This document shows, piece after piece, positions 36,440-43,964 of a stretch of 64,000 bases of DNA; within the stretch, counting starts at the first letter, position 1; the number at the start of each line of letters is the position of its first letter. The translations under genes were made by a program, and so were the position numbers. Source of the stretch: Butyricicoccus pullicaecorum (GTDB lineage Bacteria > Bacillota > Clostridia > Oscillospirales > Butyricicoccaceae). The stretch covers positions 62,001 to 126,000 of the forward strand of contig JAFBIW010000003.1 of the NCBI GenBank assembly GCA_021531865.1, written 5' to 3'. The notes below the pieces were generated by a model. The model worked only from the letters and a program-made list of their open reading frames with translations. It had not been told where the DNA came from and made no database searches.

Positions 36440-36540
36440 CAATGAAAGCGCTCCTTATAAATACTATCTTTATTCTATCCTTTTTTTCGGACAAACGCAA
36501 TAGAATTTCACGATCCGTCCTTCTCTTTTCCGTATCCGTC

Positions 36541-36569
36541 TGGAATTTTGCATTCGGCTGTGGTATAAT
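36541..36569 (+). promoter_or_regulatory. Extended -10 promoter of the Lrp/AsnC gene
   Basis: TGG directly before TATAAT (36564-36569) gives an extended -10; the -35 (TGGAAT) is weak. Leader of about 75 bases to the ATG. Confidence 0.6.
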
Positions 36570-36650
36570 AGCCGAAAGCACGCATTGCGCGTATGACCCG
36601 ATGATATTGCACGGATCGACACTGAGATCCGTTCAGGAGGAATTACAATT

Positions 36651-37136
36651 ATGAATGTTCAGGAAAAGATTTTAACGATGCTGGAGCAGGACGCCCGCCT
36701 GACGCCCGCACAAATCGCGGATATGGTTGAGCTGCCGGTCGCAGAGGTTCAGGAAATAATCCGGGAGCTGGAGCGAAGCAACACCATTTTGGGCTATCGG
36801 ACGCTGATTGACTGGGACAAGACCGAAAAGGATCATGTGACCGCCCTGATCGAGGTCAAGATCACGCCGCAGAAGGGCATGGGCTTTGACGAGATCGCCC
36901 GCCAGATCTACTCCCACCATCAGGTTGAGAGCGTATATCTGATGTCCGGCGGCTTTGACCTGACCGTCATCATCTCGGGGCGCACCATGCGCGAGGTCGC
37001 ACGTTTTGTCTCCGAGCAGCTCGCGCCCATGGAGAACGTGCTCTCGACCGGCACGCACTTCATCCTGAAGAAATACAAGGAGCAGGGCGTGGAGTTTGAC
37101 CCCGCAGAGAACGATCTCAGAGAGGTAATGATTTAA
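36651..37136 (+). CDS. Lrp/AsnC family transcriptional regulator
   Basis: 161 residues: an N-terminal helix-turn-helix (about 5-55, LTPAQIADMVELPVAEVQEI) and a C-terminal RAM/ligand-binding domain (about 65-150, HVTALIEVKITPQKG, YLMSGGFDLTVIISG). It is separated by one base from an aminotransferase gene, so both are made from one transcript; the natural hypothesis is amino-acid-responsive control of that operon. AGGAGG precedes the ATG. Confidence 0.92.
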   Translation: MNVQEKILTMLEQDARLTPAQIADMVELPVAEVQEIIRELERSNTILGYRTLIDWDKTEKDHVTALIEVKITPQKGMGFDEIARQIYSHHQVESVYLMSGGFDLTVIISGRTMREVARFVSEQLAPMENVLSTGTHFILKKYKEQGVEFDPAENDLREVMI

Positions 37137-37137
37137 G

Positions 37138-38304
37138 ATGTTGGACTATTCGCAGATTCTTTCGGAGCGGGTGCAAACGGTCAAGCCGTCCGGTATCCGC
37201 AAATTCTTCGATCTGGCCGCCGGTATGAAGGACGTGATCTCGCTTGGCGTGGGCGAACCCGATTTTGAAACGCCCTGGCAGGTTCGCCGCGCGGGCATCA
37301 CCTCGCTCGAAAAGGGACGCACGTTCTATACCTCGAACTGGGGTCTCCAGCAGCTTCGCGATGAAATCGCCGGTCTGGCGCTGCGCCGGTACGACCTGTT
37401 TTATGATCCGCAGGACGAAATTCTGGTCACGGTCGGCGGTTCCGAAGCGATCGACAACGCCCTGCGCGCGCTTGTCTCGCCCGGCGACGAGGTGCTCATT
37501 CCCGAGCCCTGCTTCGTCTGCTACACGCCGCTGACGATGTTGGCCGGCGGTACGCCTGTTCCGATTCAGACGGTGGTCGAGGAAGGCTTCAAGCTGACGC
37601 CCGAGCGGCTGCGCGCCGCGATCACTCCCAAGACCAAGGCGCTCATTCTCCCCTATCCGAACAATCCGACCGGCGCGATCATGAACCGCGCGGAGCTGGA
37701 AGCCATTGCGGACGTGCTGCGTGATACGAATATCGTGGTTATTTCGGATGAGATCTACTGTATGCTCACCTATCAGGGCGAGCATGTCAGCTTCGCGCAG
37801 ATCGACGGGATGCGGGAGCGCACCATCGTCGTGGACGGCTTCTCCAAATCCTACGCGATGACCGGCTGGCGTCTGGGCTGGGCGATGGGCCCGCGCGAGA
37901 TCATGAAGCAGATCTGCAAGATCCATCAGTTCGGCATCATGTGCGCGCCGACCACCGCGCAGTTCGCCGGTATTGAGGCAATCCGCACAGGCGATGACGA
38001 TATCGTGCACATGCGCAGTCAATATGATATCCGCCGCCGTTTTCTGGTCAGCGAACTGCGCAGCATGGGACTCGAGTGCTTCGAGCCGCACGGCGCGTTT
38101 TACGTATTTCCCTCGATCAAATCGACCGGTCTGTCTTCTGAGGAATTTTGCAGCCGTCTGCTGCAGGAGCAGCATGTCGCGGTCGTTCCAGGCGACGCGT
38201 TCGGCGCAAGCGGCGAAGGTCACGTGCGCATTTCCTATTCCTATTCCATGAATCACCTGCGTGAGGCGTGCCGCCGGATGCGGGTATTCCTCGAGAGCCT
38301 TTGA
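37138..38304 (+). CDS. Class I/II PLP-dependent aminotransferase
   Basis: Fold type I aminotransferase, 388 residues. Seen: LGVGEPDFETPWQV, YTSNWGLQQLRDEIA, PYPNNPTGAIM, and the PLP lysine in FSKSYAMTGWRLG, with R in the C-terminal HVRISYSYS. The pattern is that of the PatA/AspC-like branch common beside Lrp regulators in Clostridia. The amino donor cannot be fixed from sequence. A terminator follows. Confidence 0.92.
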   Translation: MLDYSQILSERVQTVKPSGIRKFFDLAAGMKDVISLGVGEPDFETPWQVRRAGITSLEKGRTFYTSNWGLQQLRDEIAGLALRRYDLFYDPQDEILVTVGGSEAIDNALRALVSPGDEVLIPEPCFVCYTPLTMLAGGTPVPIQTVVEEGFKLTPERLRAAITPKTKALILPYPNNPTGAIMNRAELEAIADVLRDTNIVVISDEIYCMLTYQGEHVSFAQIDGMRERTIVVDGFSKSYAMTGWRLGWAMGPREIMKQICKIHQFGIMCAPTTAQFAGIEAIRTGDDDIVHMRSQYDIRRRFLVSELRSMGLECFEPHGAFYVFPSIKSTGLSSEEFCSRLLQEQHVAVVPGDAFGASGEGHVRISYSYSMNHLREACRRMRVFLESL

Positions 38305-38311
38305 TGTATCC

Positions 38312-38345
38312 GATCCCTGCGGAATCCGCCGCAGGGATCTTTTTT
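38312..38345 (+). terminator. Terminator after the aminotransferase gene
   Basis: GATCCCTGCGG pairs with CCGCAGGGATC, followed by T6. Confidence 0.9.
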
Positions 38346-38418
38346 GTCACCGAAATAGAGCGCGTGCATAGCCTGAGATAGAAGGTTCCTTTCAATACTC
38401 TAAATGGAGGTTTTTATC

Positions 38419-39363
38419 ATGGCTGATAAAATCTGCCCCGGCCCGCTCTCCGGGAGCACCGGATTCCGCGAAGCAGTCTGCATTCATACCAGCAAGGTAT
38501 ATGATCAGTGCAAAAGCAAGGAATGTATCCGGGATCTGCGGGTCTTCCTGCCCACCTGCGACCAGAATTTCATCGAAAGCACCAATGTGACGGTCAAACC
38601 CCGCGAAGCGGAGCTGCTGCATGTGTCGATCGACACCGAGCCGGTCACCTTCAATCGCGGCTTCTTCCAGGTGGATATCCGCTATTTCTACAAGATCACC
38701 GTCGAAGCCTGCACCGGCGTCGGCCGCCCGCGTATCCTGGAAGGCCTGGCTGTCTTTGACAAGCGCTGCATCCTCTTTGGCAGCGAGGGCGGCGCGCGGA
38801 TCTTCTCGTCCAAATTCGTGCAGAACGGTATGGACATACAGCTCGACAGGCGCAGCAACCAGCCGACCGCTGTTGTCGAGGTCGTCGATCCCATCATTCT
38901 GGACGCAAAGGTCGTATTTCCTTCCTCCTGTGGCTGCAGTTGCTCGTGCAATTGTGAGCTGCGCGAAGTGCCGCGCGCGATCTGCGGCTGCTTTGAGGGT
39001 CAGGAGCTTGCGCTGGACACCGAAGGCAACCGTCTGGTCGTTACACTGGGTCAGTTCTCGATCATTAAGCTCGAGCGCGATATTCAGCTTCTCATGCCCG
39101 CTTTCGATATCTGCATGCCGGATAAGGAGTGCTGCTGCGACGGCGTAGGCGGAGAAACCGCCGAGGATCCTTGTGATATCTTCTCGCGTTTCGATTTCCC
39201 CGTCGAAGCATTCTTCCCGCCGCGTCGTGAGTCCTCCTGCCGCGATCGCTTCCCCAGCTCGTGCGGCTCATGCTTGGGCAAGGGCGGGAGCGGCTCCGGC
39301 TGCGGCAATCACGGAAATCAGGGCGAGTCCGGCGGTGGCCCTGCCCGGGACTGCAATCATTAA
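38419..39363 (+). CDS. Cysteine-rich protein, probable spore-surface protein
   Basis: 314 residues with no signal peptide. The opening FREAVCIHTSKVYDQCKSKE followed by CIRDLRVFLP matches a widespread clostridial family of hypothetical proteins that is often presumed to belong to the spore. The middle is beta-rich; cysteine clusters follow (CGCSCSCNC and CCCDG), and the end is Gly/Ser-rich. High cysteine content without secretion signal fits disulfide-linked coat material. A CATA-type -10 resembling sigma-K sites is seen near 38369 but is weak. GGAGG precedes the ATG at 38419. Function is inferred only. Confidence 0.8.
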   Translation: MADKICPGPLSGSTGFREAVCIHTSKVYDQCKSKECIRDLRVFLPTCDQNFIESTNVTVKPREAELLHVSIDTEPVTFNRGFFQVDIRYFYKITVEACTGVGRPRILEGLAVFDKRCILFGSEGGARIFSSKFVQNGMDIQLDRRSNQPTAVVEVVDPIILDAKVVFPSSCGCSCSCNCELREVPRAICGCFEGQELALDTEGNRLVVTLGQFSIIKLERDIQLLMPAFDICMPDKECCCDGVGGETAEDPCDIFSRFDFPVEAFFPPRRESSCRDRFPSSCGSCLGKGGSGSGCGNHGNQGESGGGPARDCNH

Positions 39364-39415
39364 ATGCTCGTACCGTACCGCTCCCCTTCTGCCTTAACAT
39401 GATGTTTTATGATGC

Positions 39416-39449
39416 AAAAACCCGGTTGCAGCTGCGCAACCGGGTTTTT
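39416..39449. terminator. Bidirectional terminator, Cys-rich gene / Nudix gene
   Basis: AAAAACCCGGTTGC pairs with GCAACCGGGTTTTT between convergent genes. Confidence 0.92.
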
Positions 39450-39473
39450 AACGGTCGAATATTGGTCGATTTC

Positions 39474-40217
39474 CTAAGTATTCGATTGCCGACGGCGCAA
39501 GCCGGATTGTTCCAGCCGCAGATGTGCCTGCTCGAGCACATCCCGGTCAAAGGGCGTATTGACCAGACCTGCCGCCTGTTCATACGGCACAAGCCAAGAG
39601 CGTTTGACCTCTTCTGCCTGTAGAACGACAGACTCCTGTTTTGGATCAAAGCAGCCCAGAAAATACGTCAGATCTTTGTGCATTCCTTTGGAAGTATACG
39701 AGAAGCCATCCTGCCGGAAATCCGGAATAAACGCAATTCCGTTCAGACCAACTTCCTCCCGAAGCTCCCGACGCAGCGTCTCCTCGATCGTTTCACCGGC
39801 TTCGCGGTGTCCCTTGGGAAACCCAATGTGTCCGCTCGTCAGCGACTCGATCAGCAGATACCGCCAGCCATCCGCATCACGCGCTGCCACGACCGCGCCG
39901 ACACTGTGCTCATAGTAGCAGCACCAGACGGTCTCCGGCTCTAAGGCATGGAAATATGCATGAAGCTCGGGCGCGATATAATGTTTCCGCGATGCGACGC
40001 AGCAAACAGAGCCATCAGGGCGCGTCCCCGAAGCGATGATCTCACCGGCATACAGCTTGGAGACAGCCGCAGTATCATCCAGCACATAGACCTCCCCCGT
40101 GACCGGGCCGCAGACCGCTGCGCCGCGGAACACCCCGGGTGCAAAAACAGATTGAATGCGAACAACGACCTGCGCATGCAGGGCCGTATCTTCGGTCGTC
40201 TGAATCGATTTGTTCAT
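39474..40217 (-). CDS. Nudix hydrolase with extra N-terminal domain
   Basis: 247 residues. The Nudix box is complete at about 136-158: GHREAGETIEETLRR, then ELREEVGL, giving Gx5Ex7REUxEExGU. The first 95 residues are not part of the fold; they contain several cysteines and a valine-rich start (QVVVRIQSVFAPGV) and resemble no domain I can name, so this is a two-domain protein. The downstream half resembles Ap4A/bis-nucleoside polyphosphate hydrolases. AAGGAG lies before the ATG. Confidence 0.88.
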   Translation of the reverse strand: MNKSIQTTEDTALHAQVVVRIQSVFAPGVFRGAAVCGPVTGEVYVLDDTAAVSKLYAGEIIASGTRPDGSVCCVASRKHYIAPELHAYFHALEPETVWCCYYEHSVGAVVAARDADGWRYLLIESLTSGHIGFPKGHREAGETIEETLRRELREEVGLNGIAFIPDFRQDGFSYTSKGMHKDLTYFLGCFDPKQESVVLQAEEVKRSWLVPYEQAAGLVNTPFDRDVLEQAHLRLEQSGLRRRQSNT

Positions 40218-40310
40218 AACACACTCCTTCTATTGGATGCGATTGAAATGATGAGAAAAGATTTTCCACGGTTCACAGTATAGCACGGACATGCTCTTGT
40301 TTCAACGAAA

Positions 40311-40340
40311 AAAATGCTGCGCCGAAATGCGCAGCATTTT
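40311..40340. terminator. Terminator downstream of modC
   Basis: AAAATGCTGCGC pairs with GCGCAGCATTTT around CGAAAT, with A- and T-rich flanks; ends the mod operon on the minus strand. Confidence 0.88.
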
Positions 40341-40341
40341 C

Positions 40342-41373
40342 TTATTCGGTCAGCGGGATCAGCGCGTCAGTGGGAAGTGTGATCCGAAGCCGGGTGCCGA
40401 CCGGCAGGCGATCGCTTGCAGAACGCTCCCAACGAAACGTTCCGGAGCCGGAACCGATTTGCAGCAGCAGTTGACAGGTTTCCGGGCCGTCGAATGTCCG
40501 CCGGACAACAGCCGGGAAGGTATTCTCCCCCTCCTGTTCCGCCGGACGAATGGCGCGGGCTCGGCAGGCAGCCGCATGCACCGATGCGGGCAGTTCCGTA
40601 TGGCTGTGCAGAGTGACGCCCCATGCGGGCACGGAAAGCGTATGTGCGTCCAGCCGGACAGCGTCCGCCACGTTCTCAAAGCCGGTCAATTCGGCCTCCA
40701 CCCGGCTGCGCGGGTGCGCAAAGAGTTCCCGCTTGTCACGGGGCATTCCCGCCCAGCCCTGATGAATGACCGCGACCTGCTCACTCAGGCGGTAGACCTC
40801 CTCCCGGTTGTGGGAAACCAGGATCGTTGTGCCCGGAAACGCTTCGATGACCGATGCGATATGATGGGAAACGCGCCAGCGCAGCGCGTCATCCAATGCG
40901 GAAAACGGCTCATCCAGCATCAGGATGCGCGGTTGACTGGCTAAGATTCGCGCCAAAGCCACACGCTGCTGCTGTCCGCCCGACAGCTCATCCGGCAGCC
41001 GGTGCGCCAGCGGCGTCAGATCGAACTGCGCAAGCAGATCGTCGACCGCCGCCGTGCTTCCCGTGCGTTTTGCACCGCACAAAACGTTCTGACGAACCGT
41101 CATGTTCGGAAACAGCGCATAGCTCTGGAACAGCAGGCCAACGCGGCGCTGCTGGGGCGGCAGATCGATCCCACGTTCACTGTCGAACAAAACCGTTCCA
41201 TCCACAACGATTCGGCCGGAATCCGGCCGTTCCACGCCCGCAATGCAGCGCAGCGTCATGGATTTTCCGCTGCCGGATGCGCCGAGCAGCGCAATGGGCA
41301 GATCCCCTGCGGATAACTGCACATGCAGGGTGAAACCGTCAAGCTGCTTCTGAATATTGACTTCCACCGACAT
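40342..41373 (-). CDS. modC: Molybdate ABC transporter, ATP-binding protein
   Basis: ATPase of the molybdate importer, 343 residues. Walker A GASGSGKS, signature LSGGQQQR, Walker B ILMLDEPFSALD, H-loop in VSHNREE. The C-terminal 120 residues form the regulatory Mop/TOBE-like region. Last gene of modA-modB-modC; tungstate or related oxyanions are possible alternatives. Confidence 0.93.
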   Translation of the reverse strand: MSVEVNIQKQLDGFTLHVQLSAGDLPIALLGASGSGKSMTLRCIAGVERPDSGRIVVDGTVLFDSERGIDLPPQQRRVGLLFQSYALFPNMTVRQNVLCGAKRTGSTAAVDDLLAQFDLTPLAHRLPDELSGGQQQRVALARILASQPRILMLDEPFSALDDALRWRVSHHIASVIEAFPGTTILVSHNREEVYRLSEQVAVIHQGWAGMPRDKRELFAHPRSRVEAELTGFENVADAVRLDAHTLSVPAWGVTLHSHTELPASVHAAACRARAIRPAEQEGENTFPAVVRRTFDGPETCQLLLQIGSGSGTFRWERSASDRLPVGTRLRITLPTDALIPLTE

Positions 41374-41377
41374 GGTC

Positions 41378-42034
41378 TCACCTCTTTTTGCGCTCCATGA
41401 AATTCACAGACATCAGCACGATAAACGAGATCGCAAGGTTGACAAATACCCACTGGTAAGCAAGCGCGTCATTTCCCTCCCGCCAGAGTTGGTAGACGGT
41501 CGTGGAGATCGTCGCGGTGCGGCCCGGCGTATAGCCGGAAACCATTGAGGTCGCACCGTACTCGCCCAAGCCGCGTGCGAACGCCAAAATTGCGCCCGCT
41601 GCCACGCCCTTGCGGCAGCCGGGCAGCAGAATTCGCCAAAAAATGTACCGTTCAGACAGGCCGAGCGTGCGTGCGGCGTCCAAGATGCGCCGGTCATAGC
41701 TTTCAAAGGCACCGCGCGCCGTGCGGTACATCAGCGGAAAGGTGACGATTACGCTGGCAAAAATCGAAGCATACCAGGTCATCGTGATCTTCACCTGAAA
41801 CCATTCCAATACCCGCGCGCCAATCAGGCCATGCGGCCCGAGCAGTCGAAGCAGGAAAAATCCAACGACCGTCGGCGGCAGCACCATCGGAATGGTCAGC
41901 AGGACATCCCAAAAGCCCTTGGCCGCACGCGACCGTTTACTGATCTCGTGAGCCGCGAAGATCCCAAGAAAGAAGGTGATCCCGGTTGCAATCGTCGCAA
42001 TACGCAGCGAATTCCAAAGCGGAAACCAGTCCAA
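41378..42034 (-). CDS. modB: Molybdate ABC transporter, permease
   Basis: Membrane subunit of 218 residues with five hydrophobic segments. The EAA-type loop ARTLGLSERYIFWRILLPG and the diagnostic GLGEYGATSMVSG are seen. It starts 27 bases after modA ends and stops four bases before modC. Confidence 0.93.
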   Translation of the reverse strand: MDWFPLWNSLRIATIATGITFFLGIFAAHEISKRSRAAKGFWDVLLTIPMVLPPTVVGFFLLRLLGPHGLIGARVLEWFQVKITMTWYASIFASVIVTFPLMYRTARGAFESYDRRILDAARTLGLSERYIFWRILLPGCRKGVAAGAILAFARGLGEYGATSMVSGYTPGRTATISTTVYQLWREGNDALAYQWVFVNLAISFIVLMSVNFMERKKR

Positions 42035-42061
42035 TGCCGCTCCCTCCCTGCTTGTTTCTTG

Positions 42062-42871
42062 TTACGGCCTGTCGAAGCCAACGGCCGAAAACGCCTGCAT
42101 GGCGTCATCGGTCTGTAAATAGTCCAAAAATGCCTGCGCCTCTTCCGGATGCGGCGCATCCTTCAAAACCGCGGCGGGATAAATAGCCGGCGAATAAGAA
42201 TCCGCAGGCGCTTCCGCAGTTACAACGACATCGGGCTCGCTGGCCGCGTCGGTGCGATAAACGATGCCGCAGTCGACCGCACCGGCGGCAACCTGCGCGG
42301 TGACCTCCTTGACGTTGGAACCGAAGGTGATCTTTCCGTCCGCGTTCAGCTTATCCCAGATCCCCAGATATTCCAGAATCTCCTGCGAATACTGTCCGAC
42401 CGGAACATCGGAATTGCCCAGCGCAATGGAGTCGACCTGATTGAGCGCCGTGAAATCCTGCGGCGGATTCTGCGCAGCCTTGGGCGCGACCAGAACCACC
42501 GTGTTCTTCAACAAATCCACGCGGGAATCCGCAGTGATCAGCTCCTCGAGCGCATTCATCTGTTTCTGACCAGCCGAAATAAACACGTCGCAGTCCGCGC
42601 CTTCCTCGATCTGCGTCTTCAAGGTGCCGGACGAATCAAAATTGAATATCAGCTCGATCTCGGGATACGCCGTCTCGTAAGTCTCCTTGATCGCGGTCAG
42701 AGATTCGGTCAGGGAGGCGGCGGCAAAAACGGTCAGTTCGGTCTGCTCCGCCGCCGTGTTCTGTTCAGCGGCTCCGTCTTCCTGTGTCGGAGCGGCTGTG
42801 CTTCCGCCGCAGGCGGATAATGTCATCAGGGCGGCAAGGCTATAGGCTGCAAATCTGATTTTCTGAATCAC
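42062..42871 (-). CDS. modA: Molybdate ABC transporter, substrate-binding lipoprotein
   Basis: Extracellular binding protein of 269 residues. The lipobox LSAC places the lipidated Cys at 21. Then comes TVFAAASLTESLTAIKETY, with the ligand serines, FNFDSSGTLKTQIEEGADCD (20 residues) and VKEVTAQVAAGAVDCGIVYR, all typical of ModA. It is the first gene of the operon, with a promoter and a ModE-like inverted repeat directly upstream. Confidence 0.94.
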   Translation of the reverse strand: MIQKIRFAAYSLAALMTLSACGGSTAAPTQEDGAAEQNTAAEQTELTVFAAASLTESLTAIKETYETAYPEIELIFNFDSSGTLKTQIEEGADCDVFISAGQKQMNALEELITADSRVDLLKNTVVLVAPKAAQNPPQDFTALNQVDSIALGNSDVPVGQYSQEILEYLGIWDKLNADGKITFGSNVKEVTAQVAAGAVDCGIVYRTDAASEPDVVVTAEAPADSYSPAIYPAAVLKDAPHPEEAQAFLDYLQTDDAMQAFSAVGFDRP

Positions 42872-42885
42872 ATCCCTCTCTCCTA

Positions 42886-42913
42886 TTCGTTATATTTTAT
42901 TGATTATAGCGAA
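42886..42913. promoter_or_regulatory. ModE-like operator at the modA start site
   Basis: TTCGTTATA and TATAGCGAA form an inverted repeat (8 of 9 matching) separated by ten AT-rich bases. It resembles the Mo-box of ModE, with CG-TATA half sites. It begins at the base next to the -10 and covers the predicted transcription start, ideal for repression. No modE gene is in the window. Confidence 0.6.
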
Positions 42914-42942
42914 ATTATAGCAAAGATCGTGTTGTGATGCAA
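42914..42942 (-). promoter_or_regulatory. Promoter of the modABC operon
   Basis: Minus strand TTGCAT, 17-base spacer, TATAAT with a TGC extension. Confidence 0.8.
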
Positions 42943-42972
42943 GAGGTTGCGCATAAAATTTGGTCAAACGCC

Positions 42973-43008
42973 AAAAAGGAACGGTCAGCCAACGCCAACC
43001 GTTCCTTT
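42973..43008 (-). terminator. Terminator of the lipid kinase gene
   Basis: Minus strand AAAGGAACGGT pairs with ACCGTTCCTTT and runs into T5. Confidence 0.8.
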
Positions 43009-43010
43009 GC

Positions 43011-43904
43011 TCACACGCCGCCGACTAAAATGTGGAGCGCACGATATTCATTTGAGATCTCAACCTCTTTTGGTTTTCCGCCGAATTCACCGTCCAGTGT
43101 CCAGGACATCTCTTCCTCGCAGACAATGCGCAGCCGAGACGCCTTAAAGCGGTGCCAGAAGTTGGAATCCTCTTTCCGCTGAATAAAGTCGTTGAGCGCA
43201 ATCTGCCATTCGATCGGATTTTTCGGCTGCCGAAGCAGAAGAACTTCAAACACACCATCATCCATCTGCGCGTCGGCAGGCGTCAAATCCTTAAAGCCGC
43301 CGACCGAGGTCGCGTTGGAGATCATGCCGTAAATAAAATCGCCCTCGATCTGCTGTTCTTCGACTTCGATCCGGATATGATAGGGTTTGATGCCGGGCAG
43401 GGTTTTGATCGCTTCGAGAATATACGCCGTGCGTCCGAGCAGATTCTTATTGGCCTGCGGCGTGGTATAAGACACATCCGTAAACGCGCCGAATGCCGCA
43501 ATATAGCAGAAGCAGCGTCCGCTGAATCGTCCGATATCGACCGAGTACGGCTGTCCGTTGACGGCCAGCTCGGCTGCCTCCAGCGGTGCCTTAGGAATGC
43601 CCAGACTGGATGCAAAGTCATTGACCGTGCCCGCCGGAATGTAGCCGAGGGGTGTTTTCGCGCCTGAAGCCAGCAAACCGGAAACCACCTCATTGAGCGT
43701 ACCGTCGCCGCCCGAACAAACGATGCGGTCAAACGACGCGGCACGTTCCCGGACAAACCGTGTGGCATCCTGCTGTGCCTGTGTCGTATATACCGTTACA
43801 TCATAGCCTGCCTTGACAAAAAGGTCGATGCAGTCGAGCGCGGTCTCCCGGATCTCGCCCTTACCTGCATTGGGATTGATGATAAACAGCAGCTTTTGCG
43901 TCAT
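43011..43904 (-). CDS. Diacylglycerol/lipid kinase (YegS/DgkB family)
   Basis: Cytosolic lipid kinase of 297 residues. N-terminal nucleotide-binding motifs FIINPNAGKG, CSGGDGTLNEV and GYIPAGTVNDFASSLGI, then the C-terminal beta domain with DDGVFEVLLLR. Substrate (diacylglycerol in DgkB) is inferred from family. Confidence 0.92.
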   Translation of the reverse strand: MTQKLLFIINPNAGKGEIRETALDCIDLFVKAGYDVTVYTTQAQQDATRFVRERAASFDRIVCSGGDGTLNEVVSGLLASGAKTPLGYIPAGTVNDFASSLGIPKAPLEAAELAVNGQPYSVDIGRFSGRCFCYIAAFGAFTDVSYTTPQANKNLLGRTAYILEAIKTLPGIKPYHIRIEVEEQQIEGDFIYGMISNATSVGGFKDLTPADAQMDDGVFEVLLLRQPKNPIEWQIALNDFIQRKEDSNFWHRFKASRLRIVCEEEMSWTLDGEFGGKPKEVEISNEYRALHILVGGV

Positions 43905-43964
43905 GGGTTTGCCTCATTTCGTGTCATCAAAAGCGTATTCTCCTGTTGTGCTGTGCGGACAATC

